From Prochlorococcus marinus (GTDB lineage: Bacteria; Cyanobacteriota; Cyanobacteriia; PCC-6307; Cyanobiaceae): a stretch of 64,000 bases of DNA. Numbering within the stretch: the first letter of the stretch is position 1; each line of letters opens with the position of its first letter. The notes beneath the pieces are model-generated. The model had not been told where the DNA came from. It saw only the letters and a list, made by a program, of their open reading frames with translations, and ran no database searches. The position numbers and the translations under genes are program-made. Below, one piece after another: positions 33,353 to 45,561 of this stretch. The stretch covers positions 164,319 through 228,318 of the forward strand of contig NZ_CVSX01000041.1 of assembly GCF_001180305.1 (NCBI RefSeq), in the 5' to 3' direction.

Positions 33353-36300
33353 ATGTTTACGCAGGTCCGCTCAGCAAACCGCAGAGTATCTCCTGTTGAG
33401 GATAACAAACACAAAGTTGTAATAAAAGCAGTTTATGTTGTCCTTGAGCCACAATACCAAAATTCCTTAACGGAAGCCGCAAAGTCAATAAATAAGATGG
33501 ATGGACCAATAGGTATAGATCTTAGTGGCTATCTTATCGAAGAACTTAGAAATGATAGTAATTTTGAAGATTTTAAAGAAGATATAGCTAATGCAGATAT
33601 ATTTGTCGCATCTCTAATTTTCATTGAAGACCTTGCTCAAAAAGTGGTTGATGCAGTATCTCCATTTAAAGACAAACTTAAAGCATCAATTATTTTCCCC
33701 TCTATGCCCGAGGTGATGAGATTAAATAAGCTAGGTTCATTTAGTATGGCCCAACTTGGTCAATCTAAAAGTATTATTGGAGATTTAATAAAAAAGAAAA
33801 AAGAATCTGATGGAGCAAGCTTCCAAGATTCAATGTTGAAGTTATTAAATACGCTACCTTCAATACTTAAATATCTACCAGTAGAAAAAGCTCAAGATGC
33901 TAGAACATTTATTCTGAGTTTTCAATACTGGTTAGGTGGTACAACTGAGAACTTAAAAAACTTCTTGTTAATGATTTCTGAAAAATACGCTGTTTCAGAG
34001 ATCATAAAAGGTCAAATAGAAGAATTCAAAATTCAAGACCCTGAAACATTCCCAGATTTAGGAATTTGGCATCCTCTTGCTCCATGCATGTTTGAAAGTC
34101 TTAAAGAATATCAAAATTGGGAAAATAATAGGAAAGATATAAGTCCTAAAAATGACAAAACACCAACAATAGGATTAGTGCTTCAAAGGAGTCATATCGT
34201 TACGGGAGATGATGCTCATTACGTTGCTGTTATACAAGAATTGGAATACAGAGGAGCAAGAGTTCTACCTATCTTCTGTGGAGGTCTAGATTTTTCTAAA
34301 CCAGTTAATGAATTTTATTATGATTCCATAAATAAAGATCAACCTACAGTAGATGGAGTTGTATCTTTAACAGGATTTGCACTAGTTGGTGGGCCAGCAA
34401 GACAAGATCATCCCAAAGCTATTGAAGCCCTAAAAAGGTTAAACAGACCCTATATGGTTGCACTTCCATTGGTCTTTCAAACCACACAAGAATGGGAAGA
34501 TAGCGATCTAGGTTTACACCCTGTTCAGGTAGCACTTCAGATTGCAATTCCAGAGCTTGATGGTGCTATTGAACCTATTATTCTCTCAGGTCGTGATGAT
34601 GCTACAGGTAAGGCGCATACACTCCAAGATCGAGTTGATGTAATAGCTGAAAGAGCAATAAAATGGTCAACTTTAAGAGTAAAAAAAAGACAAGACAAAA
34701 AATTAGCCATCACAGTGTTTAGTTTTCCACCAGACAAAGGAAATGTTGGCACGGCAGCATACTTGAATGTTTTTGGTTCAATTTATAGAGTACTTCTTGA
34801 AATGAAATCTAAAGGATATCAAATAGATGAGCTTCCAAGTAATTCAAAAGAATTAATGGAAAAAGTAATAAATAACCCTGAAGCGATGGATGGCTCTCCA
34901 GAGTTAAATATTGCTCATAAGATGTCAGTTAAAGAATACGAAGAATTCACACCATATTCACAAAGACTTGAAGAAAATTGGGGTAAACCTCCCGGGAACC
35001 TAAATAGTGATGGTCAAAACCTTCTTATCTATGGAAAACATTTTGGAAATGTTTTTATAGGAGTTCAGCCTACATTCGGTTATGAGGGAGATCCCATGAG
35101 ATTGCTCTATTCAAGAAGTGCTAGTCCTCATCATGGTTTTGCTGCTTATTACACGTATGTAGAAAAAATCTGGGGGGCCGATGCTGTTCTTCATTTTGGA
35201 ACTCACGGCTCACTTGAATTTATGCCTGGGAAGCAGATGGGTATGAGTGAAACTTGCTATCCGGATTCTCTCATTGGATCATTGCCTAATTTGTATTACT
35301 ATGCGGCGAATAATCCATCTGAAGCAACAATTGCGAAGAGAAGAGGATACGCTTCGACTATTAGTTATCTGACTCCTCCAGCTGAAAATGCAGGACTCTA
35401 CAAAGGACTTAAAGAACTAAGTGAACTCGTTGGTTCTTATCAACAATTAAGAGAAAATAGCAGGGGTATTCAAATTGTGAATGCAATAGTTGAGACTTCT
35501 AAACAATGTAACCTCGACAAAGATGTAGAGCTTCCCTCAAAAGACGTAGAAGAACTTTCAATTGATGAAAGAGATTTATTTGTTGGCAATGTCTATAAAC
35601 AGTTGATGGAAATTGAAAGTAGATTGTTACCTTGCGGTCTTCATACTATTGGAGAAGCTCCAACAGCAGAAGAAGCTGTTGCAACACTTGTAAATATTGC
35701 ATCTTTAGAGAGAGAACAAGAAGGATTAAGATCTCTTCCAGGATTACTCGCAGAATCTATCGGTCTAACTATTGAACAAATTTATGATGGTAATAATAAA
35801 GGTGAACTTAAATTTGTAGAGTTAAATGAAAAAATCATAAAAACAGCAAGAGAGTCGATTTCTGCGATGGTCAACTCTTTAAAAATTGTTGATGGCAGAG
35901 TTTATTTAGAAAAATCACTTCTTTCCAAACTTTTCGATTTACTTAAAGTTTTTGGTCTAAATATACCTACCCCTTGGCTAAGCGTCTGCAGATCAAATGA
36001 ATTTAATGAAGTAAATCAGAAGGAATTAAATAAATTATTTGATTACTTACTTTTCTGTCTGGAACAGGTCTGCGCAGATAAAGAAATGGATAGCCTCATT
36101 AAAGCACTAGATGGAAATTATGTTTTACCTGGACCAGGTGGAGATCCTATAAGAAATCCAGGTGTTTTGCCCAGTGGTAAAAATATCCATGCACTTGATC
36201 CTCAATCAATCCCAACTACAGCAGCAGTAGCTGCAGCGAAATCTGTTGTTGACAAATTAATTGAAAGACAAAGAGAAGAGCAAGGAACTTGGCCTGAAAC

Positions 36301-37363
36301 AATAGCTTGTGTTTTATGGGGTACTGATAACATCAAAACTTACGGAGAATCACTCGCACAAATCTTATGGTTTGTTGGGGTTAAACCAAAACCAGATTCT
36401 GTTGGAAGAATTAACAAACTAGAATTAATACCTTTAGAAGAACTTGGTAGGCCAAGAATAGATGTAGTAGTTAACTGTTCAGGAGTATTTAGAGATCTAT
36501 TTATTAATCAAATGGCTTTAATAGATCAAGCAGTCAAATTAGCAGCTGAAGCTGATGAACCATTGGAATCTAATTTTGTAAGGAAACATTCACTAGAACA
36601 AGCAGAAAAAGAAGGCACTTCTATCAGAGAAGCATCAGCGAGAGTATTCTCTAATGCAAGTGGAAGTTACAGTTCAAATGTTAATTTAGCCGTTGAAAAT
36701 TCAACATGGGAGGAAGAAAATGAATTACAAGAAATGTATTTATCTCGCAAAACATATGCTTTTAATGCCGATAATCCAGGTGAGATGAATCAAAAAAGAG
36801 AGGTATTTGAGTCAGTAATGAAAACAGCAGATGTTACATTTCAAAACCTTGATTCTTCAGAGATTTCATTAACAGATGTAAGTCATTATTTTGATTCGGA
36901 TCCAACAAAATTGATCAAGACATTAAGAGATGACGGAAAAGAACCAAGTAGCTACATCGCGGATACAACCACTTCTAATGCTCAAGTAAGAACACTTGGA
37001 GAAACTATCAGATTAGACTCAAGAACAAAACTTTTAAATCCTAAGTGGTATGAAGGCATGCTTAAATCTGGCTACGAAGGAGTTAGAGAACTTTCTAACA
37101 GACTTAATTACACTCTTGGATGGAGTGCGACAAGTGGTCAAGTAGATAATTTTGTATATGAAGAGACTAATGAAACATTTATAAATGACGAAGAGATGAG
37201 AAAAAGATTAATGGATCTTAATCCTAATAGTTTCAGGAGAATTGTTGGAACATTGCTAGAAGTCAATGGTAGAGGATATTGGGAAACTTCAGATGAGAAT
37301 ATAGAACAATTGAAAGAACTATACCAAGAGGTAGAAGATAAAATTGAAGGAGTCAAAGAATAA
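33353..37363 (+). CDS. chlH: Magnesium chelatase subunit H
   Basis: ChlH is the large porphyrin-binding subunit that, with ChlI and ChlD, inserts Mg2+ into protoporphyrin IX at the first committed step of chlorophyll synthesis. The 1336-residue length is normal. Family-typical segments include [14 protein letters not shown] (near 465), [20 protein letters not shown] followed by [20 protein letters not shown] (near 600-640), and [20 protein letters not shown] (near 920). The following gene, folP, is convergent. Confidence 0.97.
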   Translation: MFTQVRSANRRVSPVEDNKHKVVIKAVYVVLEPQYQNSLTEAAKSINKMDGPIGIDLSGYLIEELRNDSNFEDFKEDIANADIFVASLIFIEDLAQKVVDAVSPFKDKLKASIIFPSMPEVMRLNKLGSFSMAQLGQSKSIIGDLIKKKKESDGASFQDSMLKLLNTLPSILKYLPVEKAQDARTFILSFQYWLGGTTENLKNFLLMISEKYAVSEIIKGQIEEFKIQDPETFPDLGIWHPLAPCMFESLKEYQNWENNRKDISPKNDKTPTIGLVLQRSHIVTGDDAHYVAVIQELEYRGARVLPIFCGGLDFSKPVNEFYYDSINKDQPTVDGVVSLTGFALVGGPARQDHPKAIEALKRLNRPYMVALPLVFQTTQEWEDSDLGLHPVQVALQIAIPELDGAIEPIILSGRDDATGKAHTLQDRVDVIAERAIKWSTLRVKKRQDKKLAITVFSFPPDKGNVGTAAYLNVFGSIYRVLLEMKSKGYQIDELPSNSKELMEKVINNPEAMDGSPELNIAHKMSVKEYEEFTPYSQRLEENWGKPPGNLNSDGQNLLIYGKHFGNVFIGVQPTFGYEGDPMRLLYSRSASPHHGFAAYYTYVEKIWGADAVLHFGTHGSLEFMPGKQMGMSETCYPDSLIGSLPNLYYYAANNPSEATIAKRRGYASTISYLTPPAENAGLYKGLKELSELVGSYQQLRENSRGIQIVNAIVETSKQCNLDKDVELPSKDVEELSIDERDLFVGNVYKQLMEIESRLLPCGLHTIGEAPTAEEAVATLVNIASLEREQEGLRSLPGLLAESIGLTIEQIYDGNNKGELKFVELNEKIIKTARESISAMVNSLKIVDGRVYLEKSLLSKLFDLLKVFGLNIPTPWLSVCRSNEFNEVNQKELNKLFDYLLFCLEQVCADKEMDSLIKALDGNYVLPGPGGDPIRNPGVLPSGKNIHALDPQSIPTTAAVAAAKSVVDKLIERQREEQGTWPETIACVLWGTDNIKTYGESLAQILWFVGVKPKPDSVGRINKLELIPLEELGRPRIDVVVNCSGVFRDLFINQMALIDQAVKLAAEADEPLESNFVRKHSLEQAEKEGTSIREASARVFSNASGSYSSNVNLAVENSTWEEENELQEMYLSRKTYAFNADNPGEMNQKREVFESVMKTADVTFQNLDSSEISLTDVSHYFDSDPTKLIKTLRDDGKEPSSYIADTTTSNAQVRTLGETIRLDSRTKLLNPKWYEGMLKSGYEGVRELSNRLNYTLGWSATSGQVDNFVYEETNETFINDEEMRKRLMDLNPNSFRRIVGTLLEVNGRGYWETSDENIEQLKELYQEVEDKIEGVKE

Positions 37364-37371
37364 TAAATTTA

Positions 37372-38217
37372 TTATTTTCTGTAAATCCTATCAGCTACTT
37401 TTAGGATTTGATAATTTAGTTTGACGTTGTGAACTCTTACAATGTCAATATTAAATTGAGAACAAAGACAACTAATTGCTAGTGTGCCAATATCTCTTTC
37501 TTTAGGATTTTTTTCATTTAAAATTTCACCTATAAATCTCTTCCTAGATGCACCTATCAAAATTGGTAAATTCCATTTTTTAAATACATCTAAGTTTCTC
37601 AAGATTTCCAAATTATGAATGATATCCTTTGAAAAACCAATTCCAGGATCCACTATTATATTTCTTTCAGATATATTTTTTTCCAAAGCATTATTTATTA
37701 AATTATCAAGTGAGCACTTAACATCACTCAATACATTCTGGTAATTAGAAAGTTGATTCATATTTTGACTATTACCACGACTATGAGTTATGACGAATGG
37801 ACAATTAAATTTTGATACAACATCTAAAATTTTTATATCTCTTCTTCCTCCTGTAACATCATTTATCCAATTAGCACCGTTTAAAAGAGCTTCATAAGCC
37901 ACTTCAGAATTAAAAGTATCAATAGAAATTAAAACATCTGGAAATTGAGATTTTATTAATTTTAGATATGGGATCAATCTTTTTATTTCTATAATAGATC
38001 CAACTTCTTCAGCCCCAGGTCTAGTACTTTGAGCACCAAGATCAATAACATCAACACCATTACTCAAGAAATGATTTACTTGATCTAAAACTTTTTTTGA
38101 AGAGTTCAATTCCCCACCATCACTAAATGAATCAGGAGTTAAATTAATAACTCCCATAATTGAAGTTTTTCGGCCCCAGCCTTTTGGCCATGGATTTTTC
38201 TTATTGATAATTTGCAA
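37372..38217 (-). CDS. folP: Dihydropteroate synthase
   Basis: FolP joins p-aminobenzoate to the pterin pyrophosphate in folate synthesis and is the sulfonamide target. The motifs [15 protein letters not shown] (residues about 21-35), [15 protein letters not shown] and [13 protein letters not shown] are all present, and [12 protein letters not shown] completes the pterin site. The TTG start at 38217 overlaps the end of tpiA by 17 bp; the next ATG would fall inside the first motif. Length 281 is typical. Confidence 0.94.
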   Translation of the reverse strand: MQIINKKNPWPKGWGRKTSIMGVINLTPDSFSDGGELNSSKKVLDQVNHFLSNGVDVIDLGAQSTRPGAEEVGSIIEIKRLIPYLKLIKSQFPDVLISIDTFNSEVAYEALLNGANWINDVTGGRRDIKILDVVSKFNCPFVITHSRGNSQNMNQLSNYQNVLSDVKCSLDNLINNALEKNISERNIIVDPGIGFSKDIIHNLEILRNLDVFKKWNLPILIGASRKRFIGEILNEKNPKERDIGTLAISCLCSQFNIDIVRVHNVKLNYQILKVADRIYRK

Positions 38218-38926
38218 TTCTCGCGAAACTATTCGGATCTAGTGAAGACCCTCCAACTAACACTCCATCTATATCACTCATTGACATGATTTCGTCAATA
38301 TTATTAGGTTTAACAGATCCTCCATATTGAATAATTACATCATCAAAACCTATTAATTTCCGAATCAAAGAACATATTTTATTAGCGTCTTCTGCCTCAC
38401 ATGTTTTACCAGTGCCAATAGCCCATATTGGTTCATAGGCAACAATTAAATTAGATGGATCTGTATTTTCTAATCCTTGTTCAACCTGTCTAGTAATAAC
38501 TCTATCAGCTTCTCCTCTCTCTCTTTGTTCTAATGTTTCTCCCACGCAAACTATTGGGGTAAGTCCACTAGATTGAGCAAAAACTGCTCTTTTATTAATT
38601 TGTTCATCACTTTCACTAAAATATTTCCTTGGTTCACTATGTCCAACGATTGCATATGAGACACCATGTTCGAGAAGCATTTTTGGAGATATTTCTGCGG
38701 TAAATGCTCCTTGATCTTCCCAATGAATATTTTGACTAGAAATACGTAAATATTCAAAATCAGAGTGATCAGAAAATGTTGAAATAGCTGTAAAAGGTGG
38801 AGCAATAACAACTATACGATCGTCTTTAATGTTTTTTATTAAAGGAATAAACTCTTCTAAATAGGATTTAGCTTCAGCACAAGTCATGTGCATTTTCCAA
38901 TTACCAGCAATTACAGATTTTCTCAA
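38201..38926 (-). CDS. tpiA: Triosephosphate isomerase
   Basis: TpiA interconverts dihydroxyacetone phosphate and glyceraldehyde-3-phosphate in the Calvin cycle and glycolysis. The active-site Lys is in AGNWKMHMT (residues 8-16), the His in [12 protein letters not shown], and the Glu in [14 protein letters not shown]. The phosphate loop GGSVKP and VGGSSLD are present. The usual GHSERR reads GHSEPR, a mild change. Length 241 is normal. It overlaps folP. Confidence 0.95.
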   Translation of the reverse strand: MRKSVIAGNWKMHMTCAEAKSYLEEFIPLIKNIKDDRIVVIAPPFTAISTFSDHSDFEYLRISSQNIHWEDQGAFTAEISPKMLLEHGVSYAIVGHSEPRKYFSESDEQINKRAVFAQSSGLTPIVCVGETLEQRERGEADRVITRQVEQGLENTDPSNLIVAYEPIWAIGTGKTCEAEDANKICSLIRKLIGFDDVIIQYGGSVKPNNIDEIMSMSDIDGVLVGGSSLDPNSFARIANYQ

Positions 38927-38978
38927 AATACTATCTCCAAGAAAAATATACTAATACAAAGTGAGTTGAATAAGCTAA

Positions 38979-39155
38979 CTATTCAAAAATTAATTCATTT
39001 TTTAGAAATATTACTTTATCTCCCTTGTTTAACTTCCTTCCTCTCCTAGTCTCAATTACACCATTAACCTTAACAGAACCGGATTTAATAAAAATTTTTG
39101 CTTCGCCACCAGAAGATACCAAATTTTTCCATTTTAAAAATTGATCTAATTTCAT
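38979..39155 (-). CDS. Small S4-domain RNA-binding protein
   Basis: The 58-residue protein is a lone S4 domain: MKLDQFLKWKNLVSSGGEAK, IKSGSVKVNGVIETRRGRKL and GDKVIF form the alpha-L fold. Homologues (YbcJ/YaaA type) bind structured RNA, perhaps rRNA. The open frame extends 26 codons upstream, but the ATG at 39155 matches the family start and is chosen. It lies about 50 bp from tpiA on the same strand and 60 bp from the divergent ABC exporter start. Confidence 0.85.
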   Translation of the reverse strand: MKLDQFLKWKNLVSSGGEAKIFIKSGSVKVNGVIETRRGRKLNKGDKVIFLKNELIFE

Positions 39156-39214
39156 TGTTTTATAAACTAAAAGAAATTGATAAAGTAATATTAATAATAA
39201 AATATAAAATAATC

Positions 39215-40921
39215 TTGAGATTAATACCTCCAATCAGACCGTATTCAAATAGATTTATAAAGGGTTTTATATGCATGCTTATATATGTTGCTTGCTGGCC
39301 TTTGTTAGCTTTTTTAGCTGGAAACCTCATTCCCGCAATAGGTTCTGGTGATCTACCAAGAGTTTCTAGCATAATAGTTAAGTCTTTATTAGTTTTTTTA
39401 ATTCAAAAAACTGCACAATTTGGCCAAGATATTTTTATCGCAAAACCATCCTTAGAAATTAGTGAAGTAATGCGAAGAAATTTATTCAGCAAAATTCAAA
39501 AAATTAAAATGAAATCACTTGAAAAGATTTCAGCAGGAGATATTACTTACAGACTTACAGAAGACGCAGATAGAGTAAGCGAAGTTATTTATAAAACAGC
39601 ACAGGATACCATTCCTTGTACTTTACAATTGTTAGCCGTAATAATCTATATGTTTTATTTAGATTGGTCACTCACATTATCAACTTTTTTTTTAGCACCA
39701 TTGATTATTCTTTCAGTTAATAGTTTTGGGAGAAGAGTTTTATATGCATCTGAAAAAAGTCAAGATTCAACTAGTGACTTAGCAGGTTTAATAGGTGAAT
39801 CGATAAATGGAATGTCAACAATAAGAGCTTTCGCTGCAGAAAATTGGATTGAGAATAGATTTTATAAAAAATTAAATATTAATAAAAATGCAAAATATAA
39901 AACTTTTAAATTACTTGCATTTCAGCATCCAGTTGTAGGTTTCGTAGAGTCATTTGGAATATTAGCAATATTAGGTTTAGGAGCGGCAAGAATTAACCAA
40001 GGCCTTCTAACTAGTGAAGAATTTAGTAGTTTTTTTGCTGCAATATTGATGCTTATTGATCCTATAAGCCATGTAAGTACAAATTTTAATGACTACAAAC
40101 AGACAGAAGCATCAATAAATAGATTAAAAAAAATAAATCTTGAACCTGTCGAGGATAATACAGGAAGTTTAAAAAGGATATCAAATATTGAAGGCGAATT
40201 AAGTTTCAAGAGAGTTTACTTTGAATACAAAAAAGATAATTTAGTTCTTAAAAATATAAATTTAGACATTAAAAAAGGAGAAGTTACTGCTTTCGTTGGA
40301 GCTTCAGGTGCTGGGAAAAGTACTATGATGGCCTTGATTTTAAAATTTATAACGCCAACTAGTGGAGAAATTTTAATTGATAATAATAATTTAAAATTGT
40401 TAAATACAAAAGATATAAGAAAAAATATTGCACTAGTACAACAACAGCCTTTTTTATTTTCTGGAAAAATTATAGATGTTATAAGAATGGGCAGAGATTT
40501 TACCAAAGATGAAGTTATAGAATCAGCAAAAAAAGCAAACGCTCACAACTTTATTCAAAATCTTCCTAATAAATATGAAACGAATATAACTGAAAGAGGG
40601 TCAAATTTCTCAGGGGGGCAAATCCAGAGGATTGCAATTGCAAGGGCAATATTAGGGAACCCATCTATTTTACTTTTAGATGAAGCTACAAGTGCATTAG
40701 ATGCAGAATCAGAATCAGAAGTTCAAGAAGGGCTTAATAAAGCCATGAAGGATAGGACAGTTATTATAATTGCTCATAGATTAGCAACTACACAAGAAGC
40801 AGATAAAATAGTTGTCTTCGATAAAGGAGAAATAATTGAGGTTGGTAAACATATAGATTTGCTCAATAAAAAAGGGATATATAAAGAATTATGTGAAAAA
40901 CAATTGATAAAGAAATTATAA
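39215..40921 (+). CDS. ABC exporter, fused membrane and ATPase domains (MsbA-like)
   Basis: The protein is a half-size type-I ABC exporter of about 568 residues with six predicted spans in the first ~310 residues, followed by an ATPase. Walker A is GASGAGKST, the Q-loop is LVQQQPFLFSG, the signature is FSGGQIQRIAIARA, and Walker B is ILLLDEATSALD. Such exporters work as dimers; lipid, peptide or drug export is possible and the substrate is not readable. The start is uncertain: TTG at 39215 keeps the first span intact and avoids overlapping the divergent S4 gene, whereas the open frame runs from TTG at 39098 and an ATG at 39275 would cut the span. Confidence 0.88.
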   Translation: MRLIPPIRPYSNRFIKGFICMLIYVACWPLLAFLAGNLIPAIGSGDLPRVSSIIVKSLLVFLIQKTAQFGQDIFIAKPSLEISEVMRRNLFSKIQKIKMKSLEKISAGDITYRLTEDADRVSEVIYKTAQDTIPCTLQLLAVIIYMFYLDWSLTLSTFFLAPLIILSVNSFGRRVLYASEKSQDSTSDLAGLIGESINGMSTIRAFAAENWIENRFYKKLNINKNAKYKTFKLLAFQHPVVGFVESFGILAILGLGAARINQGLLTSEEFSSFFAAILMLIDPISHVSTNFNDYKQTEASINRLKKINLEPVEDNTGSLKRISNIEGELSFKRVYFEYKKDNLVLKNINLDIKKGEVTAFVGASGAGKSTMMALILKFITPTSGEILIDNNNLKLLNTKDIRKNIALVQQQPFLFSGKIIDVIRMGRDFTKDEVIESAKKANAHNFIQNLPNKYETNITERGSNFSGGQIQRIAIARAILGNPSILLLDEATSALDAESESEVQEGLNKAMKDRTVIIIAHRLATTQEADKIVVFDKGEIIEVGKHIDLLNKKGIYKELCEKQLIKKL

Positions 40922-40950
40922 TTCTATGTTATTTATAAAAAATCAAGCTT

Positions 40951-41169
40951 ATGAATGAAACATCAAATGACTCTGGTAACCCAGTTCTAACTTTTGAAGG
41001 GAAGAAATATTTAATAAATGAACTTTCCAAAGACATAAAAGAATCTATAAAAGGCCTACAAATAGCGGAGACACAACTAAAAATGCATGAAGATACATTG
41101 AAATTACTTTCAATAAGCAGAAACTCATTAGCGAATCAATTGAGGGAAAAACTAAAAAATTTAGATTAA
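40951..41169 (+). CDS. Small coiled-coil protein, DUF6447-like
   Basis: The 72-residue protein opens with a short beta segment (NPVLTFEGKKYLINEL), followed by a long amphipathic helix (IKESIKGLQIAETQLKMHED) likely to form a coiled coil. Similar small proteins, annotated DUF6447, occur in marine picocyanobacteria and their cyanophages. The function is unknown, and the family match is by eye only. It lies 29 bp after the ABC exporter and converges with carB. Confidence 0.6.
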   Translation: MNETSNDSGNPVLTFEGKKYLINELSKDIKESIKGLQIAETQLKMHEDTLKLLSISRNSLANQLREKLKNLD

Positions 41170-41173
41170 AGTT

Positions 41174-44100
41174 TTAACAATTATGAATCTCTTGAAGAGA
41201 ATAAGTGTCGATTTTATTACTTCTCAAAGCTTTGATTGCTTTGATTGCTGCTTTGGCTCCAGGAATGGTTGTAAAAGTTGGTATGTTGTATTCTAAAGCG
41301 GCACGCCTTAAGTAAGCATCATCATGAAGTGCCTGAGAACCTATTGGGGTATTAATTATTAATTGAATAAGTCCTGAACGAATTAAATCCTCTATATTAG
41401 GTCTTCCTTCATGGACTTTGAGAACTTCCTCAACTTGAATATCTAAATCTACCAAGTATGCAGCAGTACCTTTTGTTGCTATTAATTTAAATCCTAAATT
41501 CAATAATTCCTTGGCTATTTCCTTCAGATTTTTTTTATCTAAATCATTTGTAGACAAGAAAGCTACTCCCTCGGAAGGAACACCATTTCCTGCAGCCAAT
41601 TCTGACTTGGCATAAGCAATTCCAAAATCCTTCGCTAGACCCATTACTTCTCCAGTAGATCTCATTTCTGGACCAAGAAGTGTATCAGATCCAGGAAATC
41701 TTTTAAATGGCAAAACAGCTTCTTTTACTGCCTGATATTTTGGTGAAAATTCTTTTGTAAAATTTACATCTTCCAATGTAAAGCCTTGCATTAATTGAGT
41801 GGCTAATTTTGCAACTGGTTTACCGATAGCCTTTGAAACAAATGGAACTGTTCTAGAAGCTCTTGGATTAGCTTCAAGAATAAATAATTTATTTTCCTCA
41901 TTATTCAAATTTGTCACTGCAAACTGTAAATTAATTAAGCCAACTACATCTAATCTTCTTGCAATTAATTTAGTCCAGTTTTTTACAGTATCAAGAGTTG
42001 ATTTTGATAGGGATATAGATGGTAAACAGCATGCTGAATCCCCAGAATGAATACCCGCTGGTTCAACATGTTCCATTAGACCTGCAATTACAACCGAACC
42101 TTTTGAATCGCATAAAGCATCAACATCTATCTCAATTGCATTGTTCAAATATTGATCAAGAAGGATTGGGTGATCAGGTGATACTTTAACTGCCTCAGAA
42201 ATATATTTAGATAATTCATTCTCATCTTTTACAATTTCCATGGCCCTACCACCTAAAACATAAGAGGGTCTTACAACTAAAGGGAATCCTATATTTTTCG
42301 CAACCTTTTGTGCTTCATTATGATTACGAGCTATGCCATTTAAAGGTTGACGAATATTTAATTCCTCAAGAATTTTTGTAAATTCCTCTCTATCTTCTGC
42401 TAAATCAATTGAGATTGGTGAGGTTCCAAGAATTTTTGATCTAGTATTTTGCCCATCATTAGATTTAAGCCACTCAAATAAAGGTAATGATAATTTTAAA
42501 GGAGTTTGACCCCCAAATTGAACAATCAAACCATAAGGATTTTCTACTTCTATGATATTGAGCACATCCTCCAAAGTTACAGGCTCAAAATATAAAATAT
42601 CGCTTGTATCATAGTCTGTTGAAACAGTTTCAGGATTACTATTAACCATTATGGTTTTGTAACCATTGGTTGCGGCTTGATAAGAAGCATGACAACAACA
42701 ATAATCAAATTCAATCCCCTGACCAATTCTGTTTGGTCCGCCTCCAAGAATCATGATCTTTTTTGATTTATTATTTTTTGAAATCTCACAATCAAATTTA
42801 TGAGAATTTAAATTAATAAATGACTCTTCATATGTTGAATAATGATATGGGGTAGAGGAGGAGAATTCTGCTGAACAAGTATCTACAGTTTTATAAATAG
42901 GTATGATGTTCAAATCTTTTCTATATTTTCTTACTTCAAAAAAATCAGAATTTGTTAACTTTGCTATCTGTTGATCTGAAAATCCTAATTGTTTAGCTTG
43001 TAGCATTAAATCTCTATTTAGTTCAGAAAGTTGCTTATCTTTCAAAAAATTATTTTCAAAATTCAAGATATTTCTTAATTTTTCGATAAACCATAAATCT
43101 ATATTTGAAACTTCATGTATGTAAGAATTAGTTTTCCCAAGCAACATAGCTTTTTTGATTATTAGAATCCTTTCAGATGTAGGGTTTCTTAAACTATTCC
43201 GTAATTGATTTTCGTTTTTTGAATCATCCAATGAATCACATTCCCATCCACTAATTCCAACTTCTAAAGATCTTAATGCCTTCTGAAATGATTCTTCAAA
43301 AGACCTCCCGATTGCCATTGACTCACCTACTGATTTCATAGCAGTACTTAATGTATTTGAAGTGCCTTTAAACTTTTCAAACGCAAATCTAGGGATTTTA
43401 GTGACTACATAATCAATTGATGGTTCAAAACATGCAGGAGTTTTTTTTGTTATATCATTAATGATCTCATCAAGTGTGTAGCCAACAGATAATAAAGCTG
43501 CAATCTTGGCTATGGGGAATCCAGTCGCTTTACTTGCCAAAGCAGAAGATCTACTCACCCGAGGATTCATTTCTATGACAATTACTTCTCCATTAATAGG
43601 ATTTATTGCAAATTGAATATTACTCCCGCCTGTTTCAACTCCAACCTCTCTAATGATTTTCAATGATAAGTCCCTCAATCTTTGATATTCCTTATCTGTT
43701 AAGGTCTGTGCTGGAGCTACAGTGATCGAATCTCCAGTATGTACGCCCATTGGGTCTAAATTTTCAATACTGCAGACTATTACAACGTTATCTGCGGTAT
43801 CTCTCATAACCTCTAATTCAAACTCTTTCCATCCAATAAGTGATTTTTCAATCAATATTTGATTACTTGGACTTTCCTCTAAACCGGTTTTACACAATTC
43901 GACAAATTCTTCAAGATTATATGCGATTCCACCTCCTACACCACCCAAAGTAAATGCTGGTCTTATTATAAGTGGATAGGAATTAATATTTTTTGATACT
44001 TCCTCGGCTTCAACCAGATTAGATGCTATTCCAGATGGGCATACATTAACATTGATTTTTTCCATCGATTCTTTAAACAATTTTCTATTTTCAGCTTTAT

Positions 44101-44470
44101 TAATTGCCCTTAAATCAGCACCAATTAATTCAACATTATTTTTTTTTAAAAAGTCTGACTCTGATAATTTGACTGCAAGGTTCAAAGCAGTTTGACCTCC
44201 CATAGTGGGAAGAATTGCATCAGGTCTTTCTCTTAAAATGATCTGTGAGACAATTTCAGGAGTTAATGGTTCAATATATGTTTTGCTTGCAATCTCAGGA
44301 TCAGTCATTATTGATGCGGGATTAGAATTTATTAGGATAATTTCATAACCAGCTTTTCTTAAAGCTTTACAAGCTTGTGTACCAGAGTAATCAAATTCAC
44401 ATGCTTGACCTATAACAATTGGACCGGAACCCAAAATTAGAATTCTTTTAAGATCACCTCTTTGAGGCAT
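41174..44470 (-). CDS. carB: Carbamoyl-phosphate synthase large subunit
   Basis: CarB makes carbamoyl phosphate for arginine and pyrimidine synthesis from bicarbonate, ATP and ammonia supplied by CarA. The protein begins [21 protein letters not shown] and has the duplicated ATP-grasp halves ([19 protein letters not shown] and [18 protein letters not shown] in the first; [19 protein letters not shown] in the second). It ends in the allosteric MGS-like domain ([14 protein letters not shown]). Length 1098 is normal. No carA is adjacent. Confidence 0.97.
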   Translation of the reverse strand: MPQRGDLKRILILGSGPIVIGQACEFDYSGTQACKALRKAGYEIILINSNPASIMTDPEIASKTYIEPLTPEIVSQIILRERPDAILPTMGGQTALNLAVKLSESDFLKKNNVELIGADLRAINKAENRKLFKESMEKINVNVCPSGIASNLVEAEEVSKNINSYPLIIRPAFTLGGVGGGIAYNLEEFVELCKTGLEESPSNQILIEKSLIGWKEFELEVMRDTADNVVIVCSIENLDPMGVHTGDSITVAPAQTLTDKEYQRLRDLSLKIIREVGVETGGSNIQFAINPINGEVIVIEMNPRVSRSSALASKATGFPIAKIAALLSVGYTLDEIINDITKKTPACFEPSIDYVVTKIPRFAFEKFKGTSNTLSTAMKSVGESMAIGRSFEESFQKALRSLEVGISGWECDSLDDSKNENQLRNSLRNPTSERILIIKKAMLLGKTNSYIHEVSNIDLWFIEKLRNILNFENNFLKDKQLSELNRDLMLQAKQLGFSDQQIAKLTNSDFFEVRKYRKDLNIIPIYKTVDTCSAEFSSSTPYHYSTYEESFINLNSHKFDCEISKNNKSKKIMILGGGPNRIGQGIEFDYCCCHASYQAATNGYKTIMVNSNPETVSTDYDTSDILYFEPVTLEDVLNIIEVENPYGLIVQFGGQTPLKLSLPLFEWLKSNDGQNTRSKILGTSPISIDLAEDREEFTKILEELNIRQPLNGIARNHNEAQKVAKNIGFPLVVRPSYVLGGRAMEIVKDENELSKYISEAVKVSPDHPILLDQYLNNAIEIDVDALCDSKGSVVIAGLMEHVEPAGIHSGDSACCLPSISLSKSTLDTVKNWTKLIARRLDVVGLINLQFAVTNLNNEENKLFILEANPRASRTVPFVSKAIGKPVAKLATQLMQGFTLEDVNFTKEFSPKYQAVKEAVLPFKRFPGSDTLLGPEMRSTGEVMGLAKDFGIAYAKSELAAGNGVPSEGVAFLSTNDLDKKNLKEIAKELLNLGFKLIATKGTAAYLVDLDIQVEEVLKVHEGRPNIEDLIRSGLIQLIINTPIGSQALHDDAYLRRAALEYNIPTFTTIPGAKAAIKAIKALRSNKIDTYSLQEIHNC

Positions 44471-44578
44471 AATTTAAAACATTGATTTATCTCATGCTAC
44501 TTATAAATCATCAGATGTTAATCAAGTTACTTGAAAAGCAACATTTGTTTCTATAGTATTGAAAGAAAATATTTTTTT

Positions 44579-45217
44579 ATGAGCGAACTTCAACGACTTA
44601 AGAGTCTGTTGCCTCCAGAGAATGAAAGTTGGGTATTTATTGAAGCTGCAGCAGCAATAGACCCACCTTTAATAACTCTTGAGGAAATAGGTCGTGATGA
44701 AGTAGAAATACAAATAGACTTAGATAAATGGGACGACTTTGCTATTGACCATAGAAATTTACTATTTTGGCATGAAATAGGAAAAATTCAGAATGACTCA
44801 ATACCCAGAGATGGATGGGAAATGGCAGCTCTTGCTATAGGTCTTGGAGGTGCCATAGGTGAGTTATGGGTTCAAGATGGATTACTTTTATTACTAGCCC
44901 TTGGTTTATCAAGTTTTGCAGGTTATAGACTATATTTAAAAAATAATTCTGAAAAAAAGCTACAAGATGCTATTTTTGCAGACGAAAGAGCTATAGATCT
45001 TGCTTGTAGATTTGGTTATAGTATCCCCAATGCTTATAAAAGTCTTGGAGGCGCATTAAAGGAGTTAATTGAGAAAACTAGAAAAAAGAAAAAAAGAAGT
45101 TTTTTTGAGAATAGATTAGATGCATTAAGAAAAAGTGCTGAAAAAGCAAGGTCAGAATTGTCTCAGCAAGAAGGTTCAGAAAAATCAGTCTCTAGCGAAA
45201 ATGTTTATGGACAATAA
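44579..45217 (+). CDS. DUF3318 cyanobacterial protein
   Basis: The 212-residue protein matches the DUF3318 family of photosynthetic organisms. The N-terminal LPPENESWVFIEAAAAIDPP is conserved, LFWHEIGKIQ follows, and a hydrophobic region (WEMAALAIGLGGAIGELW and DGLLLLLALGLSSFAGYRLY) forms one or two spans. The C-terminus is highly basic and charged. ATG at 44579 is chosen over an upstream start at 44531. Its stop lies 11 bp inside rsfS, which indicates coupled translation. Confidence 0.82.
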   Translation: MSELQRLKSLLPPENESWVFIEAAAAIDPPLITLEEIGRDEVEIQIDLDKWDDFAIDHRNLLFWHEIGKIQNDSIPRDGWEMAALAIGLGGAIGELWVQDGLLLLLALGLSSFAGYRLYLKNNSEKKLQDAIFADERAIDLACRFGYSIPNAYKSLGGALKELIEKTRKKKKRSFFENRLDALRKSAEKARSELSQQEGSEKSVSSENVYGQ

Positions 45218-45551
45218 AAGTTTGGTTTTAATGGCAGCTAAAGCTTGTGACGATAAAAAGGCTAAAGATATCAAACTAATAAAAATTGATAAAGTCTCTT
45301 TTATAAGTGAATGGATATTAATTGCAGAGGGATTATCTGATGTACAAGTTAGATCTATAACTAACTCTGTTGAAGGAGAGCTCAGAGAGAAGGCTAAAAT
45401 TGAACCAATAAGAAAAGAAGGAGTTAGCGAGGCGAAATGGGCTTTACTTGATTATGGTGATTTGATTGTAAATATTTTTCAACCAGACATAAGAAAATAT
45501 TATGATCTTGAATCATTTTGGAGTAATGGAGATAATCTTGCATTTCCATAA
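45207..45551 (+). CDS. rsfS: Ribosomal silencing factor RsfS
   Basis: RsfS binds uL14 on the 50S subunit and blocks subunit joining when translation should be reduced. The family pattern is seen as LVLMAAKACDDKKAKDIKLI, FISEWILIAEGLSDVQVRSI and WALLDYGDLIVNIFQPDIRKYYDLESFW. ATG at 45207 gives 114 residues; the in-frame upstream start at 45135 lies inside the DUF3318 coding region and is not preferred. It is followed 10 bp later by the CGLD27 gene. Confidence 0.92.
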   Translation: MDNKSLVLMAAKACDDKKAKDIKLIKIDKVSFISEWILIAEGLSDVQVRSITNSVEGELREKAKIEPIRKEGVSEAKWALLDYGDLIVNIFQPDIRKYYDLESFWSNGDNLAFP

Positions 45552-45561
45552 TTATCATTTT